This document shows, in pieces, positions 8,991-20,049 of a stretch of 64,000 nucleotides of DNA (positions within the stretch are counted from its first letter, which is position 1; every line of letters starts with the position of its first letter). The position numbers and the translations under genes were made by a program. The notes beneath the pieces are model-generated. The model had not been told where the DNA came from, made no database searches, and saw only the letters and a program-made list of their open reading frames with translations. The stretch comes from Thunnus maccoyii (lineage: Eukaryota > Chordata > Actinopteri > Scombriformes > Scombridae), in contig NC_056542.1 of NCBI RefSeq assembly GCF_910596095.1, positions 24,816,457 through 24,880,456 on the forward strand. The letters are read 5' to 3'.

Positions 8991-11592
8991 TCGTAAAAAG
9001 AAAAACCCGGGTTAGGATCGTATTCCTGGATTTGGATTCAGTCTTTGGAATATGCCCAAAGACTCCTTCTGGGGCGATTGTATTTTTCCATGGAGGAATA
9101 CTTGATCACTTCCAAATTGAACTGAAGTTTAGGGAGTAAGATGCACCTGAACTTAACCCTAATCATATTCAGATTTCCAAAGACTGAGCCCAAATTCCAA
9201 GAATACCATCCTAACCCTAAAAAAAATTGTGAGCGTATGTGTAACCCACTAGGTGCTACAGGGTAAAGAATAAAGAATATATGGACCAGGGGCTAGGTTC
9301 GTAATGGGAGGGCTGACAGACAAAACAGATAAATGGAGCCACGAGGAACGTTGAGGTAAGTTTACTGTACCAAGTTATAAAACATGAACATAAAATGCAG
9401 TGCAATTATCATCAATATCTCAAGATTTCACAGTCTTTCAGCAGAACTTGAATTGAAAGTGTCCATGAGTGTAATGTCCCTTTAATGTCTTTGCGATATC
9501 AGTCAGCGCGCTCAAGTCAATGTTTTGAACTTAACATCCTTTGTGATGTAGCAATGCGATGAAATTTCATAATTGTTCACTGCAGACAACCTTTGTGATG
9601 CAACAAAGCCATGAAATTTCATCCTTTGTGACTTAACAAAGCCATGAAATTTCATCCTTTGTGACTTAACAAAGCCATGAAATTTGATTCTTTGTGATGT
9701 AACAAAGCCATGAAATTTCATCCTTTGTGACTTAACAAAGCCATGAAATTTCATAGCTACTCATTGAGGACAACCTTTGTGATGCAACAAAGCCATGATA
9801 TTTCACATTTGCTCGATGAGGACATGTTTTTTGATGTAACACTGACAACAACATCTTTTGTGGTGTGACATTGAAAACATCCTTTGTGATGTAAGAAAGC
9901 CATGAAATTTCATCCTTTGTGACTTAACAAAGCCACGAAATTTCATCCTTTGTGACTTAACAAAGCCATGAAATTTCATCCTTTGTGATGCAACAAAGCC
10001 ATGATATTTCACATTTGCTCAATGAGGACATGTTTTTTGATGTAACACTGATAACAACATCTTTTGTGGTGTGACATTGAAAACATCCTTTGTGATGTAA
10101 CAAAGCCATGAAATTTCATCCTTTGTGATGTAACGAAGACATGAAATTTCATCCTTTGTGACTTAACAAAGCCATGAAATTTCATAGCTGCTCATTGAGG
10201 ACAACCTTTGTGATGCAACAAAGCCATGATATTTCACATTTGCTCGATGAGGACATGTTTTTTGATGTAACACTGACAACAACATCTTTTGTGGTGTGAC
10301 ATTGAAAACATCCTTTGTGATGTAAGAAAGCCATGAAATTTCATCCTTTCTGATGTAACAAAGCCATGAAATTTCATAGCTATTCATTGAGGACAACCTT
10401 TGTGATGCAACAAAGAAATGATATTTCACATCTGCTCAATGAGGACATCTTTTTTGATGTAACGCTGACAACATCTTTTGTGGTGTGACATTGAAAACAT
10501 CCTTTGTGATGTAACAAAGCCATGAAATTTCATCCTTTGTGACCTAACAAAGCCATGAAATTTCATCCTTTGTGACCTAACAAAGCCATGAAATTTCATC
10601 CTTTGTGATGTAACAAAGCCATGAAATTTCATCCTTTGTGATGTAACAAAGCCATGATGTTTTACATCTGCTCAATGAGGACATCTTTTTTGATGTAACA
10701 CTGAAAACGTCTTTCGTGGTGTGACATTGAAAACATCCTTTGTGTTGTAACTCTGACGACATCCTTTGTGATGTGACACTGAAGACATCTTTTGTGAGGT
10801 AACACAGAGGACATCCTTTGTGATCTAAAAAAGCCATGAAATTTCATCCTTTGTGATGTAACAACGCCATGAAGTTTCATAATTGTTCACTGAGTACATC
10901 CTTTGTGATGTACCATTGACGACATCCTTTGTGTGGTAACACTGAAGACATTTTTTGTGAGGTAACACTGAGGACATCCTTTGTGATGTAACAAAGCCAT
11001 GAAATGTCATCCTTTGTGATGTAACAAAGCCATGAAATTTCATAATCGTTCACTGAGGACATCCTTTGTGATGTAACAAAGCCATGAAATTTCATCCTTT
11101 GTGATGTAACAACGCCATGAAGTTTCATAATTGTTCACTGAGTACATCCTTTGTGATGTACCATTGACGACATCCTTTGTGAGGTAGCACTGAGGACAGC
11201 CTTTGTGACCTAACAAAGCCATGAAATTTCATCCTTTGTGATGTAACAAAGCCATGAAATTTCATCCTTTGTGATGTAACAAAGCCATGAAATTTCATAG
11301 CTGCTCATTGAGCACAACCATTGTGATGCAGCAAAGCCATGATATTTCACATCTGCTCAATGAGGACATCTTTTTTGATGTAACGCTGACAACATCTTTT
11401 GTGGTGTGACATTGAAAACATCCTTTGTGATGTAACTCTGACGACATCCTTTTTGGTGTGACACTGAAGACATTTTTTGTGAGGTAACACAGAGGACATC
11501 CTTTGTGATCTAAAAAAGCCATGAAATTTCATCCTTTGTGACTTAACAAAGCCATGAAATTTCATCCTTTGTGATGTAACAAAGCCATGAAA

Positions 11593-12400
11593 TTTCATCC
11601 TTTATGATTTACCACAGCCATGAAATTTCATCCTTTGTGATGTAACAAAGCCATGAAATTTCATCCTTTGTGACTTAACAAAGCCATGAAATTTCATCCT
11701 TTGTGATGTAACAAAGCCATGAAATTTCATCCTTTGTGATGTAACAAAGCCATGAAATTTCATCCTTTGTGATGCAACAAAGCCATGATATTTCACATTT
11801 GCTCGATGAGGACATGTTTTTTGATGTAACACTGACAACAACATCTTTTGTGGTGTGACATTGAAAACATCCTTTGTGATGTAAGAAAGCCATGAAATTT
11901 CATCCTTTGTGATGTAACAAAGCCATGAAATTTCATCCTTTGTGACTTAACAAAGCCATGAAATTTCATCCTTTGTGATGTAACAAAGCCATGAAATTTC
12001 ATCCTTTATGATTTACCACAGCCATGAAATTTCATCCTTTGTGATGTAACAAAGCCATGAAATTTCATCCTTTGTGACTTAACAAAGCCATGAAATTTCA
12101 TCCTTTGTGATGTAACAAAGCCATGAAATTTCATCCTTTGTGATGTAACAAAGCCATGAAATTTCATCCTTTGTGATGCAACAAAGCCATGATATTTCAC
12201 ATTTGCTCGATGAGGACATGTTTTTTGATGTAACACTGACAACAACATCTTTTGTGGTGTGACATTGAAAACATCCTTTGTGATGTAAGAAAGCCATGAA
12301 ATTTCATCCTTTGTGATGTAACAAAGCCATGAAATTTCATCCTTTGTGACCTAACAAAGCCATGAAATTTCATCCTTTGTGATGTAACAAAGCCATGAAA
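11593..12400. repeat. 404-bp higher-order tandem duplication inside the minisatellite
   Basis: The mixed block of 33-bp and shorter repeats starting near 11593 recurs with a 404-bp offset starting near 11997. The first block's derived open frames at 11602-11844 and 11675-11893 reappear unchanged at 12006-12248 and 12079-12297. Confidence 0.85.
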
Positions 12401-12993
12401 TTTCATCCTTTGTGACCTAACAAAGCCATGAAATTTCATCCTTTGTGATGTAACAAAGCCATGAAATTTCATCCTTTGTGACCTAACAAAGCCATGAAAT
12501 TTCATCCTTTGTGACTTAACAAAGCCATGAAATTTCATCCTTTGTGATTTAACAAAGCCCTGAAATTTCATCCTTTGTGATGCAACAAAGCCATGATATT
12601 TCACATTTGCTCGATGAGGACATGTTTTTTGATGTAACACTGACAACAACATCTTTTGTGGTGTGACATTGAAAACATCCTTTGTGGTGTAACAAAGCCA
12701 TGAAATTTCAACCTTTGTGATGTAACAAAGCCATGAAATTTCATCCTTTGTGACGTAACAAAGCCATGAAATTTCATCCTTTGTGACATAACAAAGCCAT
12801 GAAATTTCATCCTTTGTGATGTACCACTGACGACATCCTTTTTGGTGTGACACTGAAGACATTTTTTGTGAGGTAACACTGAGCACATCCTTTGTGATGT
12901 AACAAAGACATGAAATTTCATCCTTTGTGACTTAACAAAGCCATGAAATTTCATCCTTTGTGATGTAACAACGCCATGAAATTTCATAATTGT

Positions 12994-14400
12994 TCACTGA
13001 GTACATCCGTTGTGATGTACCATTGACGACATCTTTTGTGAGGTAACACTGAGGACAGCCTTTGTGATGTAACAAAGACATGAAATTTCATCCTTTGTGA
13101 TGTAACAAAGCCATGATATTTCACATCTGCTCAATGAGGACATCTTTTGTGATGTAACACTGAAAACAACTTCTGTGGTGTGACATTGAAAACATCCTTT
13201 GTGATGTACTAACGCCATGAAATTTCATAGCTGTTCACTGAGTACATCCCTTATGATGTACCATTGACAACATCCGTTGTGATGTATCATTGACGACATG
13301 CTTTGTGAGGTAACACTGAGGACAGACTTTGTGATGCAACAAAGCCATGATATTTCACATCTGCTCAATGAGGACATCTTTTTTGATGTAACACTGACAA
13401 CAACATCTTTTGTGGTGTGACATTGAAAACATCCTTTGTGATGTAACAAAGACATGAAATTTCATCCTTTGTGATGTAACAAAGCCACGATATTTCATAG
13501 CTGCTCATTGAGGACAACCATTGTGATGCAACAAAGCCATGATATTTCACATCTGCTCAATGAGGACATCTTTTTTGATGTAACACTGAAAACGTCTTTC
13601 GTGGTGTGACATTGAAAACATCCTTTGTGTTGTAACTCTGACGACATCCTTTTTGGTGTGACACAGAAGACATTTTTTGTGAGGTAACACAGAGGACATC
13701 CTTTGTGATCTAAAACAGCCATGAAATTTCATCCTTTGTGATCTAACAAAGCCATAAAATTTCATAGCTGCTCATTGAGGACAACCTTTGTGATGCAACA
13801 AAGCCATGATATTTCACATCTGCTCAATGAGGACATCTTTTTTGATGTAACACTGAAAACGTCTTTCGTGGTGTGACATTGAAAACATCCTTTGTGATGT
13901 AACTGACAACATCCTTTGTGGTGTGACACTGAAGACATTTTTTGTGAGGTAACACAGAGGACATCCTTTGTGATCTAAAAAAGCCATGAAATTTCATCCT
14001 TTGTGACTTAACAAAGCCATGAAATTTCATCCTTTGTGATGTAACAACGCCATGAAATTTCATAATTGTTCACTGAGTACATCCGTTGTGATGTACCATT
14101 GATGACATCTTTTGTGAGGTAACACTGAGGACAGCCTTTGTGATGTAACAAAGACATGAAATTTCATCCTTTGTGATGTAACAAAGCCATGATATTTCAC
14201 ATCTGCTCAATGAGGACATCTTTTGTGATGTAACACTGAAAACGACTTCTGTGGTGTGACATTGAAAACATCCTTTGTGATGTACTAACGCCATGAAATT
14301 TCATAGCTGTTCACTGAGTACATCCCTTATGATGTACCATTGACAACATCCGTTGTGATGTATCATTGACGACATGCTTTGTGAGGTAACAAAGCCATAA
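12994..14400. repeat. ~1076-bp offset duplication inside the minisatellite
   Basis: The block around 12994-13320 recurs almost unchanged at about 14070-14390 (offset 1076 bp). This shows recent amplification of multi-repeat segments. Confidence 0.75.
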
Positions 14401-15373
14401 AATTTCACATTTGCTCAATGAGGACATGTTTTTTGATGTAACACTGAAAACGACTTCTGTGGTGTGACATTGAAAACATCCTTTGTGATGTAACTCTGAT
14501 AACATCCTTTTTGGTGTGACACTGAAGACATTTTTTGTGAGGTAACACAGAGGACATCCTTTGTGATGTAACAAAGCCATGAAATTTCATCCTTTGTGAT
14601 GTAACAAAGCCATGAAATTTCAAATTTGCTCAATGAGGACATGTTTTTTGATGTAACACTGACAACAACATCTGTTGTGGTGTGACATTGAAAACATCCT
14701 TTGTGATGTAACAAAGCCATGATATTTCACATCTGCTCAATGGGGACATCTTTTTTGATGTAACACTGAAAACATCTTTCGTGGTGTGACATTGAAAACA
14801 TCCTTTGTGATGTAACTCTGACGACATCCTTTGTGATGTGACACTGAAGACATTTTTTGTGAGGTATCACAGAAGACATCCTTTGTAATCTAAAAAAGCC
14901 ATGAAATTTCATCCTTTGTGATGTAACAACGCCATGAAATTTCATCCTTTGTGATGTAACAACGCCATGAAATTTCACATCCGCTAACTGACGACAACAT
15001 ATGTGATGTCAGAAAGCCATGACACTTTATAGCTGCCAATTGAGTACATCCTTTTTGATGTATCAAAGCCATCAAACTTCAGAGCAACTCCCTTAAAACC
15101 TTTTTTGTGATGTAACACTGAGGACATAATTTGTGATGTAACAAGCCATGAAATTTTATCCTTTGCGATGTAACAAAGCCATGAAATTCAATACATGCTC
15201 TTTGAGGACAACCTTTGTGATGCAACAAAGCCATGATATTTCACATTTGCTCGATGAGGACATGTTTTTTGATGTAACACTGACAACAACATCTTTTGTG
15301 GTGTGACATTGAAAACATCCTTTGTGATGTAAGAAAGCCATGAAAATTCAGAGCTGCTCATTGAGCTCATTGA

Positions 15374-16090
15374 GTTGTGGACGTCTACATGACAGATAAT
15401 ACTAATAATGATAATGAATTGAAATATAATGTCAGAAAGGCTGGAATTGTAATTGGCTCATAATTATTTTAGGGTTAGGACGGCATTCGGGTTAGGGTTC
15501 AGTCTTGGGAAATCTGAATTTGATTAGGGTTACTGTCAGGTGCATCTTACTCTCTAAACTGCAGTTCAATTTGGAAGTGATCAAGTATTCCTCCAATAAT
15601 TTGAAATATAATGTTAGAGAGGTTGGAACTGTAATTGGACTGTGGAAATAGGAAGTTCAGAATTTATTGATCTATACAAGTTGTGATATTAGTTGGATAC
15701 AAACTGTGTCACCTGATTGGCAGATGTGCTGCAGCCACCTATTGGCTGGTTTAATTAATGCATCTACATTAGTGGGTAGGCTGAGCAGTTGGAGTGCGGC
15801 AGGCTTCAGAGAGTAAATACATGGGGTGCTGCACGTTTCTGACATACATTAAGTAGTTTCTGGTTTGTTCTTGTTTGGAGTGTTTAATTAGTATCTGTAT
15901 AGGGAATATTGTCTATTGAGATTACTGTGCTGTGCAAATAAGTAAATTACCCTGCCACTTGCCTGACATAATTTCCTCCTTTTTCATGTATTTGTTCATG
16001 TGCATTGCCATTTAAAAGCATAGGCTCGTAATTTTTCAGGGTAAGGATCATATTCCTGCTATGTGAGTTCAGTCTTTGGGCAAGAATATC
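15374..16090 (-). repeat. Diverged inverted partial copy of the 2.65-kb unit
   Basis: Reading the minus strand here recovers parts of the array unit in a rearranged order. 15374-15460 matches the region around unit position 505-590. 15465-15597 matches 1120-1265. 15599-16022 matches about 105-545. 16036-16090 resembles the arm at 1057-1095. Most of it is well diverged from the array, but 15664-15823 is nearly identical. The minisatellite therefore sits between oppositely oriented unit sequences. Confidence 0.85.
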
Positions 16091-17974
16091 ACGGTATGAC
16101 TTCACCATTATGTCATGTTTTGTGCTCCACAGTTCTCTCACAACTGATGACAAAATCAATTCCTAAAAAACAATTGTGATACATATACCCTTTAGATGTA
16201 TGAGAAGATGACAGAGAAAGGAGGGGAACAGACAGAAAGATGAAGGGATATTAACAAAGAGCTGAGAGGGAAATATGCTGCAATTAGTTTGGTAGCATTG
16301 TTTATGTCATTATTACACCTTTGTTTTTGAACCTACTTGTGATTGCGCCTGAGGTACCCACAGGAACACTGTGACATGACATGAAATTGAATGCTTCTTG
16401 GATGGTGGATCAGATTACTAAATAATAACACTGCATCATTTCCTGTTGGTGCATCATCAAAGTTTTTGGCCTCTGACAACATCAAGAGTTTATATCTTCT
16501 AAAAAGATTTTATTTTTAGCATCTCTTTATTGCATGATCACAAGAACTGTCTCTGCGCACGTGTGGACACAGAGAAAAACACACTCCCACTGGACATAGA
16601 GTTTGGCAGAAATGTGCAGACCAAATGTTTTTTCCTTCCTTTCTCTTCTTAAACACTAATCGGAGGATGGAGTGAGTCTGCTGTGTGTGCAAAGAACCAA
16701 AGAATAAAAATGTAAAAAGTTTCAGGGAGTTTTTGAACTCTTGTCTAGTATCACACACTACAAGACAAATAACCTTTATCAACATCAACCCTAAATTAAG
16801 CTGCAAGTTTCCAGGCCAATCCTATATTTTCTACAATATATTTGTAAATATAGGATTACCCTGTATCTTTTCACCACATTAAAGTGAAAATAACATGTAA
16901 GGGATTTTAAAATAAAGAAAATGCAGCAGCAACAACTAAAAGGCCCAAAAGAAATCAAAAATCACCATTTATGTTTTCATGTATCTCTTTATTTCTTCAT
17001 TTTAAATACACTGATTGCCATCATCCACACTCTGGTCCAGTAACATGAAAAGTGACATGCACACATTCACTCTTCAACACATTCACACATCGAACCGTCT
17101 GAAATAGCTGTACCTTCATGTGTCATACACACTGGGACATATATTTAACAACCTTCAACATGTTAAAAACAGGTGGATGACATGAAAAATAATATCAACA
17201 TTATAAAGTTACAACAGCTTTTAAAATTCAGCAGATGAACAGAGATCATTGCTAATTACCATTTACAATTCACCCTAAACCAAACCACAGTGTTAGAAAG
17301 TGCCAGAAGCCATGAGTCCCTGTTTGTAGAACATCTAAATAAATACAGATCCAGGAGCAGCCTTTTATATTGAACTAATAATAAATTTACACTATAAATG
17401 TTAGTTTTGCTATTTTTTTTTCTTCCCACCAAGACCTTGTCATATTGTGGTGAAAGATTTGCCTTTCTGTCACACCTGAGATAACTATGTAGGACTGTTA
17501 ACACTGTTAGCATTTTGCAGTAAAACGAATGGTTGTTGCAAACAGGACTGAACAAACTGCTTAATGCTAATGTGACTCACAGGCTGCAGTGAGGAGCTGT
17601 TTTCAGTTACATGAGGGCATAACTATAAACTTGTTCTACACATGTGACTTGTGTCTCATGAAGGAAATTAAAATGAGGATGCAAAAGAGCTAAACAGGTT
17701 CAGCACCTAGTTTGCCTTTCAGTTCTTAAATCAGGGACTGCATTGTAGAGCTTAAAAGTGCAACAGAAATATTGAAGTTAGACATACACATAATCATAAT
17801 CTTTAGAACAAACAATGTATTGCTTTCATCTGATTCTCTATTTTGTCACCAAATGAATTCAAACGCTCACAAGGAGACACCTAACGGATCATTTTACATC
17901 CCTCCTTGTTGGTGTTCGAGTGAATAAATTTGGAGATATAAAAGTCAAGTTACATGTCGTCATCCTGACAGTAC

Positions 17975-18028
<54 letters not shown>
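17975..18028. repeat. (CA)n microsatellite
   Basis: Uninterrupted CA dinucleotide tract of about 54 bp. Confidence 0.97.
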
Positions 18029-18036
<8 letters not shown>

Positions 18037-19720
18037 TTATATGAAAGTAAGACACCTCCAAAGCTGCAACTGTACCAGAAACGCCTCTGCACAAACTCCA
18101 CCAACGGAATCAACGGAAACAACATTAAGTGCATTCAAAGTGTGAGAGAGAAGAATATTAAAAGTAGCTCTATAGTACTGTATAATACATGTCATGAATT
18201 AACATTTGGCACTAACTGTATTATCTGGTCAACTGCTCTGTTTTATCTAGCAACACTGATAAGTAATGGTTTGACTGGCTAGAACTGGCTGGTTCAGAAT
18301 CAGGATTTAATAAAAAGAGTTAGGCGAGTTTTAACCTGCTGTAACTGATGTAAAACAAAACAAAACAAAAAAAAGACTAACAAGACAAACATAAATAAAG
18401 GTCCACTTCTCTCAGAATTATGGGTTTCATAGCAATGCAAGATGTGAATAAATAAAGATTTCTATATTAAAATGATACAATTGAATTGTCATTTAGTTGG
18501 TACATCAATGATGGCTGCCACAGGATGTCAGGAAACTTTCTTGTGGTAATTAATGTTCATACAGCACATGGCCGAGCACTCTTGGAACATAATGTGAAAC
18601 TGAATCATAAAGTGTGTGCAAACTAAACCGACAGCGGTCGAAACAACTGAGTGAAGTGCACTAAAGAGATGATCATGTCACACCAGAAAGGGGCCATTGT
18701 GGTTATTCAGTTTTAGTGGCGGCAGTGATTTATAAAGAATTTCATTATGGCTTAGAAATGGAGGTGAGCTTGGCACAGATATGTTAAAAACCTACTGTAG
18801 ATGGTTAAAGTTTCTTACTTCTGCTCTGAATCAGCCAGTTCACATGTTAGCTACAGCTTCAACAGCAGGACTTGAATAAGAAGGATGATAAGTGATTCCT
18901 GCTGTTAGAGATTGGTTGTGAAAACAATCACTAACTGGTTATTTTACAGGTTATTGCTGGCTGATTTGACAAAGTCAGCGAGATGATCTGGACTACTGGA
19001 GACAACTTTGAGACTGTAACCACCCTGTTTTCTTTTAATTACAACCTTAACTTACAACTATAAAACCTTAAAGGAAATTTAAGTCTTCTGTAGTTCTTGT
19101 GCATTTTGCATTTTAGCAGTTATTTCTATTACAGACTTCACATTCACTTTTCTTTTTTGTAGTGCCACACATCTAACTGATCTAAAAATATTTTGATGGA
19201 TTCTCATGGAGGGTAGCGATTGAGCTCAGTCCTGACTGATGGATACCAGGTTGATTATAGGGAGATCTTCAGGACACTAAAACTATCTCTAAAATTGAGC
19301 TCTTCTGAAACTAAAACTAAACATCCACAAACATTATCACGAAATGCTGGTATAACTACACACTCTCACACTTAAGCAACCAGCCAGAGTCATGTCACAG
19401 TTCTGTCATGTACTGTCTGTAATGTGCATCACTCTTATTATTTGCACATAAATAATATTTGAAGAAACTATATTTATTCTAAAAACATATTTACTTAAGT
19501 GTGTTTTTATCCTTTGATGTGTGGTATGTTTCAACTGACAGAAGCAATTAGACATACAGTTTGTCTCTGGTAAACACTACACACAACTTCAGTCTGTATA
19601 AAGCAACACAGTCTTTGGTCACTAAATAATTTTTTAAGAATTAACACTTCCTTTCAAGTACCATAGCCAAGTGTCAAAATAAGCTAAATAAAGCTGCTAA
19701 CGGCTAAGTATATGTGCATT

Positions 19721-19728
<8 letters not shown>

Positions 19729-19760
<32 letters not shown>
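19729..19760. repeat. (TA)n microsatellite
   Basis: TA dinucleotide tract of about 32 bp directly downstream of the mroh1 3' end. Confidence 0.95.
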
Positions 19761-19767
<7 letters not shown>

Positions 19768-19845
19768 GTATGTGTATTATCATTTGTATGATTCTGTCAC
19801 ATAGATGCAACAGTTTGGCTTCCAGCTCCACACTTTGGTCCCTCT

Positions 19846-19851
19846 TTTATT
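19846..19851 (-). terminator. mroh1: Candidate polyadenylation signal of mroh1
   Basis: AATAAA on the minus strand about 200 bp beyond the mroh1 stop codon. It would give a short 3' UTR. Other AATAAA copies farther downstream are possible. Confidence 0.35.
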
Positions 19852-20049
19852 TAATAAAGGTTGCAGTTTTGTGTCATTTAAATACTGTTATAATGACTGC
19901 AAATTTAACACTGGGCTCTGAATGTTTTTAACTGTGGGCCAAAATATAAACATAGTTTTTTCATGTTTTTTTTTTTTGTAGTGGTGACATAGCACTTGTC
20001 ATTAACTTCAAAGGAATCACTCTTGTGTGGATGTGGATCTTTGTTTGTG

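Larger units (their letters stand above)
1..9524. repeat. Tandem array of a ~2.65-kb unit (3 full copies plus one truncated)
   Basis: The same long sequence recurs head-to-tail with starts at 1, 2672, 5305 and 7958, giving periods of 2671, 2633 and 2653 bp. Copies are nearly identical and differ by scattered substitutions, small indels and the length of the terminal (GT)n tract. Units 3 and 4 share variants that are absent from units 1 and 2, for example the altered left hairpin arm, so they form a sub-family. The window opens exactly at a unit start, so more copies may lie to the left. The fourth unit stops inside a conserved segment at about 9524, where the minisatellite begins. No protein family is recognisable in the unit. 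It could be a satellite, an amplified mobile element or a tandem non-coding RNA locus. Confidence 0.95.
7958..9524. repeat. Array unit 4, truncated at the minisatellite
   Basis: Collinear with the other units for about 1567 bp, up to the sequence CAAGTCAATGTTTT, and then replaced by minisatellite sequence. It carries the unit-3-type altered left hairpin arm and imperfect palindrome. The break lies well inside the unit, so the array/minisatellite joint is a rearrangement or insertion point and not a natural unit end. Confidence 0.9.
9525..15360. repeat. Minisatellite array built on a 33-bp palindromic repeat
   Basis: About 5.8 kb of degenerate tandem repeats. The commonest unit is 33 bp and combines CTTTGTGATGTAACAAAG (6-bp inverted arms) with the 12-bp perfect palindrome ATGAAATTTCAT. 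Shorter 22-27 bp derivatives (CATCTTTTGTGGTGTGACATT and similar forms) are interspersed in recurring blocks. Because 33 is a multiple of 3 and the unit lacks minus-strand stops, all three minus-strand frames stay open over long stretches. The longest is 229 codons (12197-12886), repeating MKFHGFVTSQR. The composition and the simultaneous opening of three frames argue against a protein. Divergence rises near 15000. Confidence 0.95.
16091..20049. other. Intergenic / possible 3' UTR of mroh1; no gene seen
   Basis: AT-rich DNA with no coding exon that I can support. It contains a CA tract (17975-18028), an A-rich patch near 18355 and a TA tract near 19729-19760. AATAAA signals on the minus strand at 19846-19851 and near 16990 could end short or long forms of the mroh1 transcript. 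Confidence 0.6.

Noticed and set aside
1-9524. CRISPR-like or prokaryotic repeat array
   Set aside because: Unit size, microsatellite joints and flanking vertebrate genes exclude it.
12197-12886. 229-codon minus-strand frame of MKFHGFVTSQR-type repeats as a protein gene
   Set aside because: All three minus-strand frames are open because the repeat period is 33 bp without minus-strand stops. There is no promoter or non-repeat domain, and composition is that of the minisatellite.
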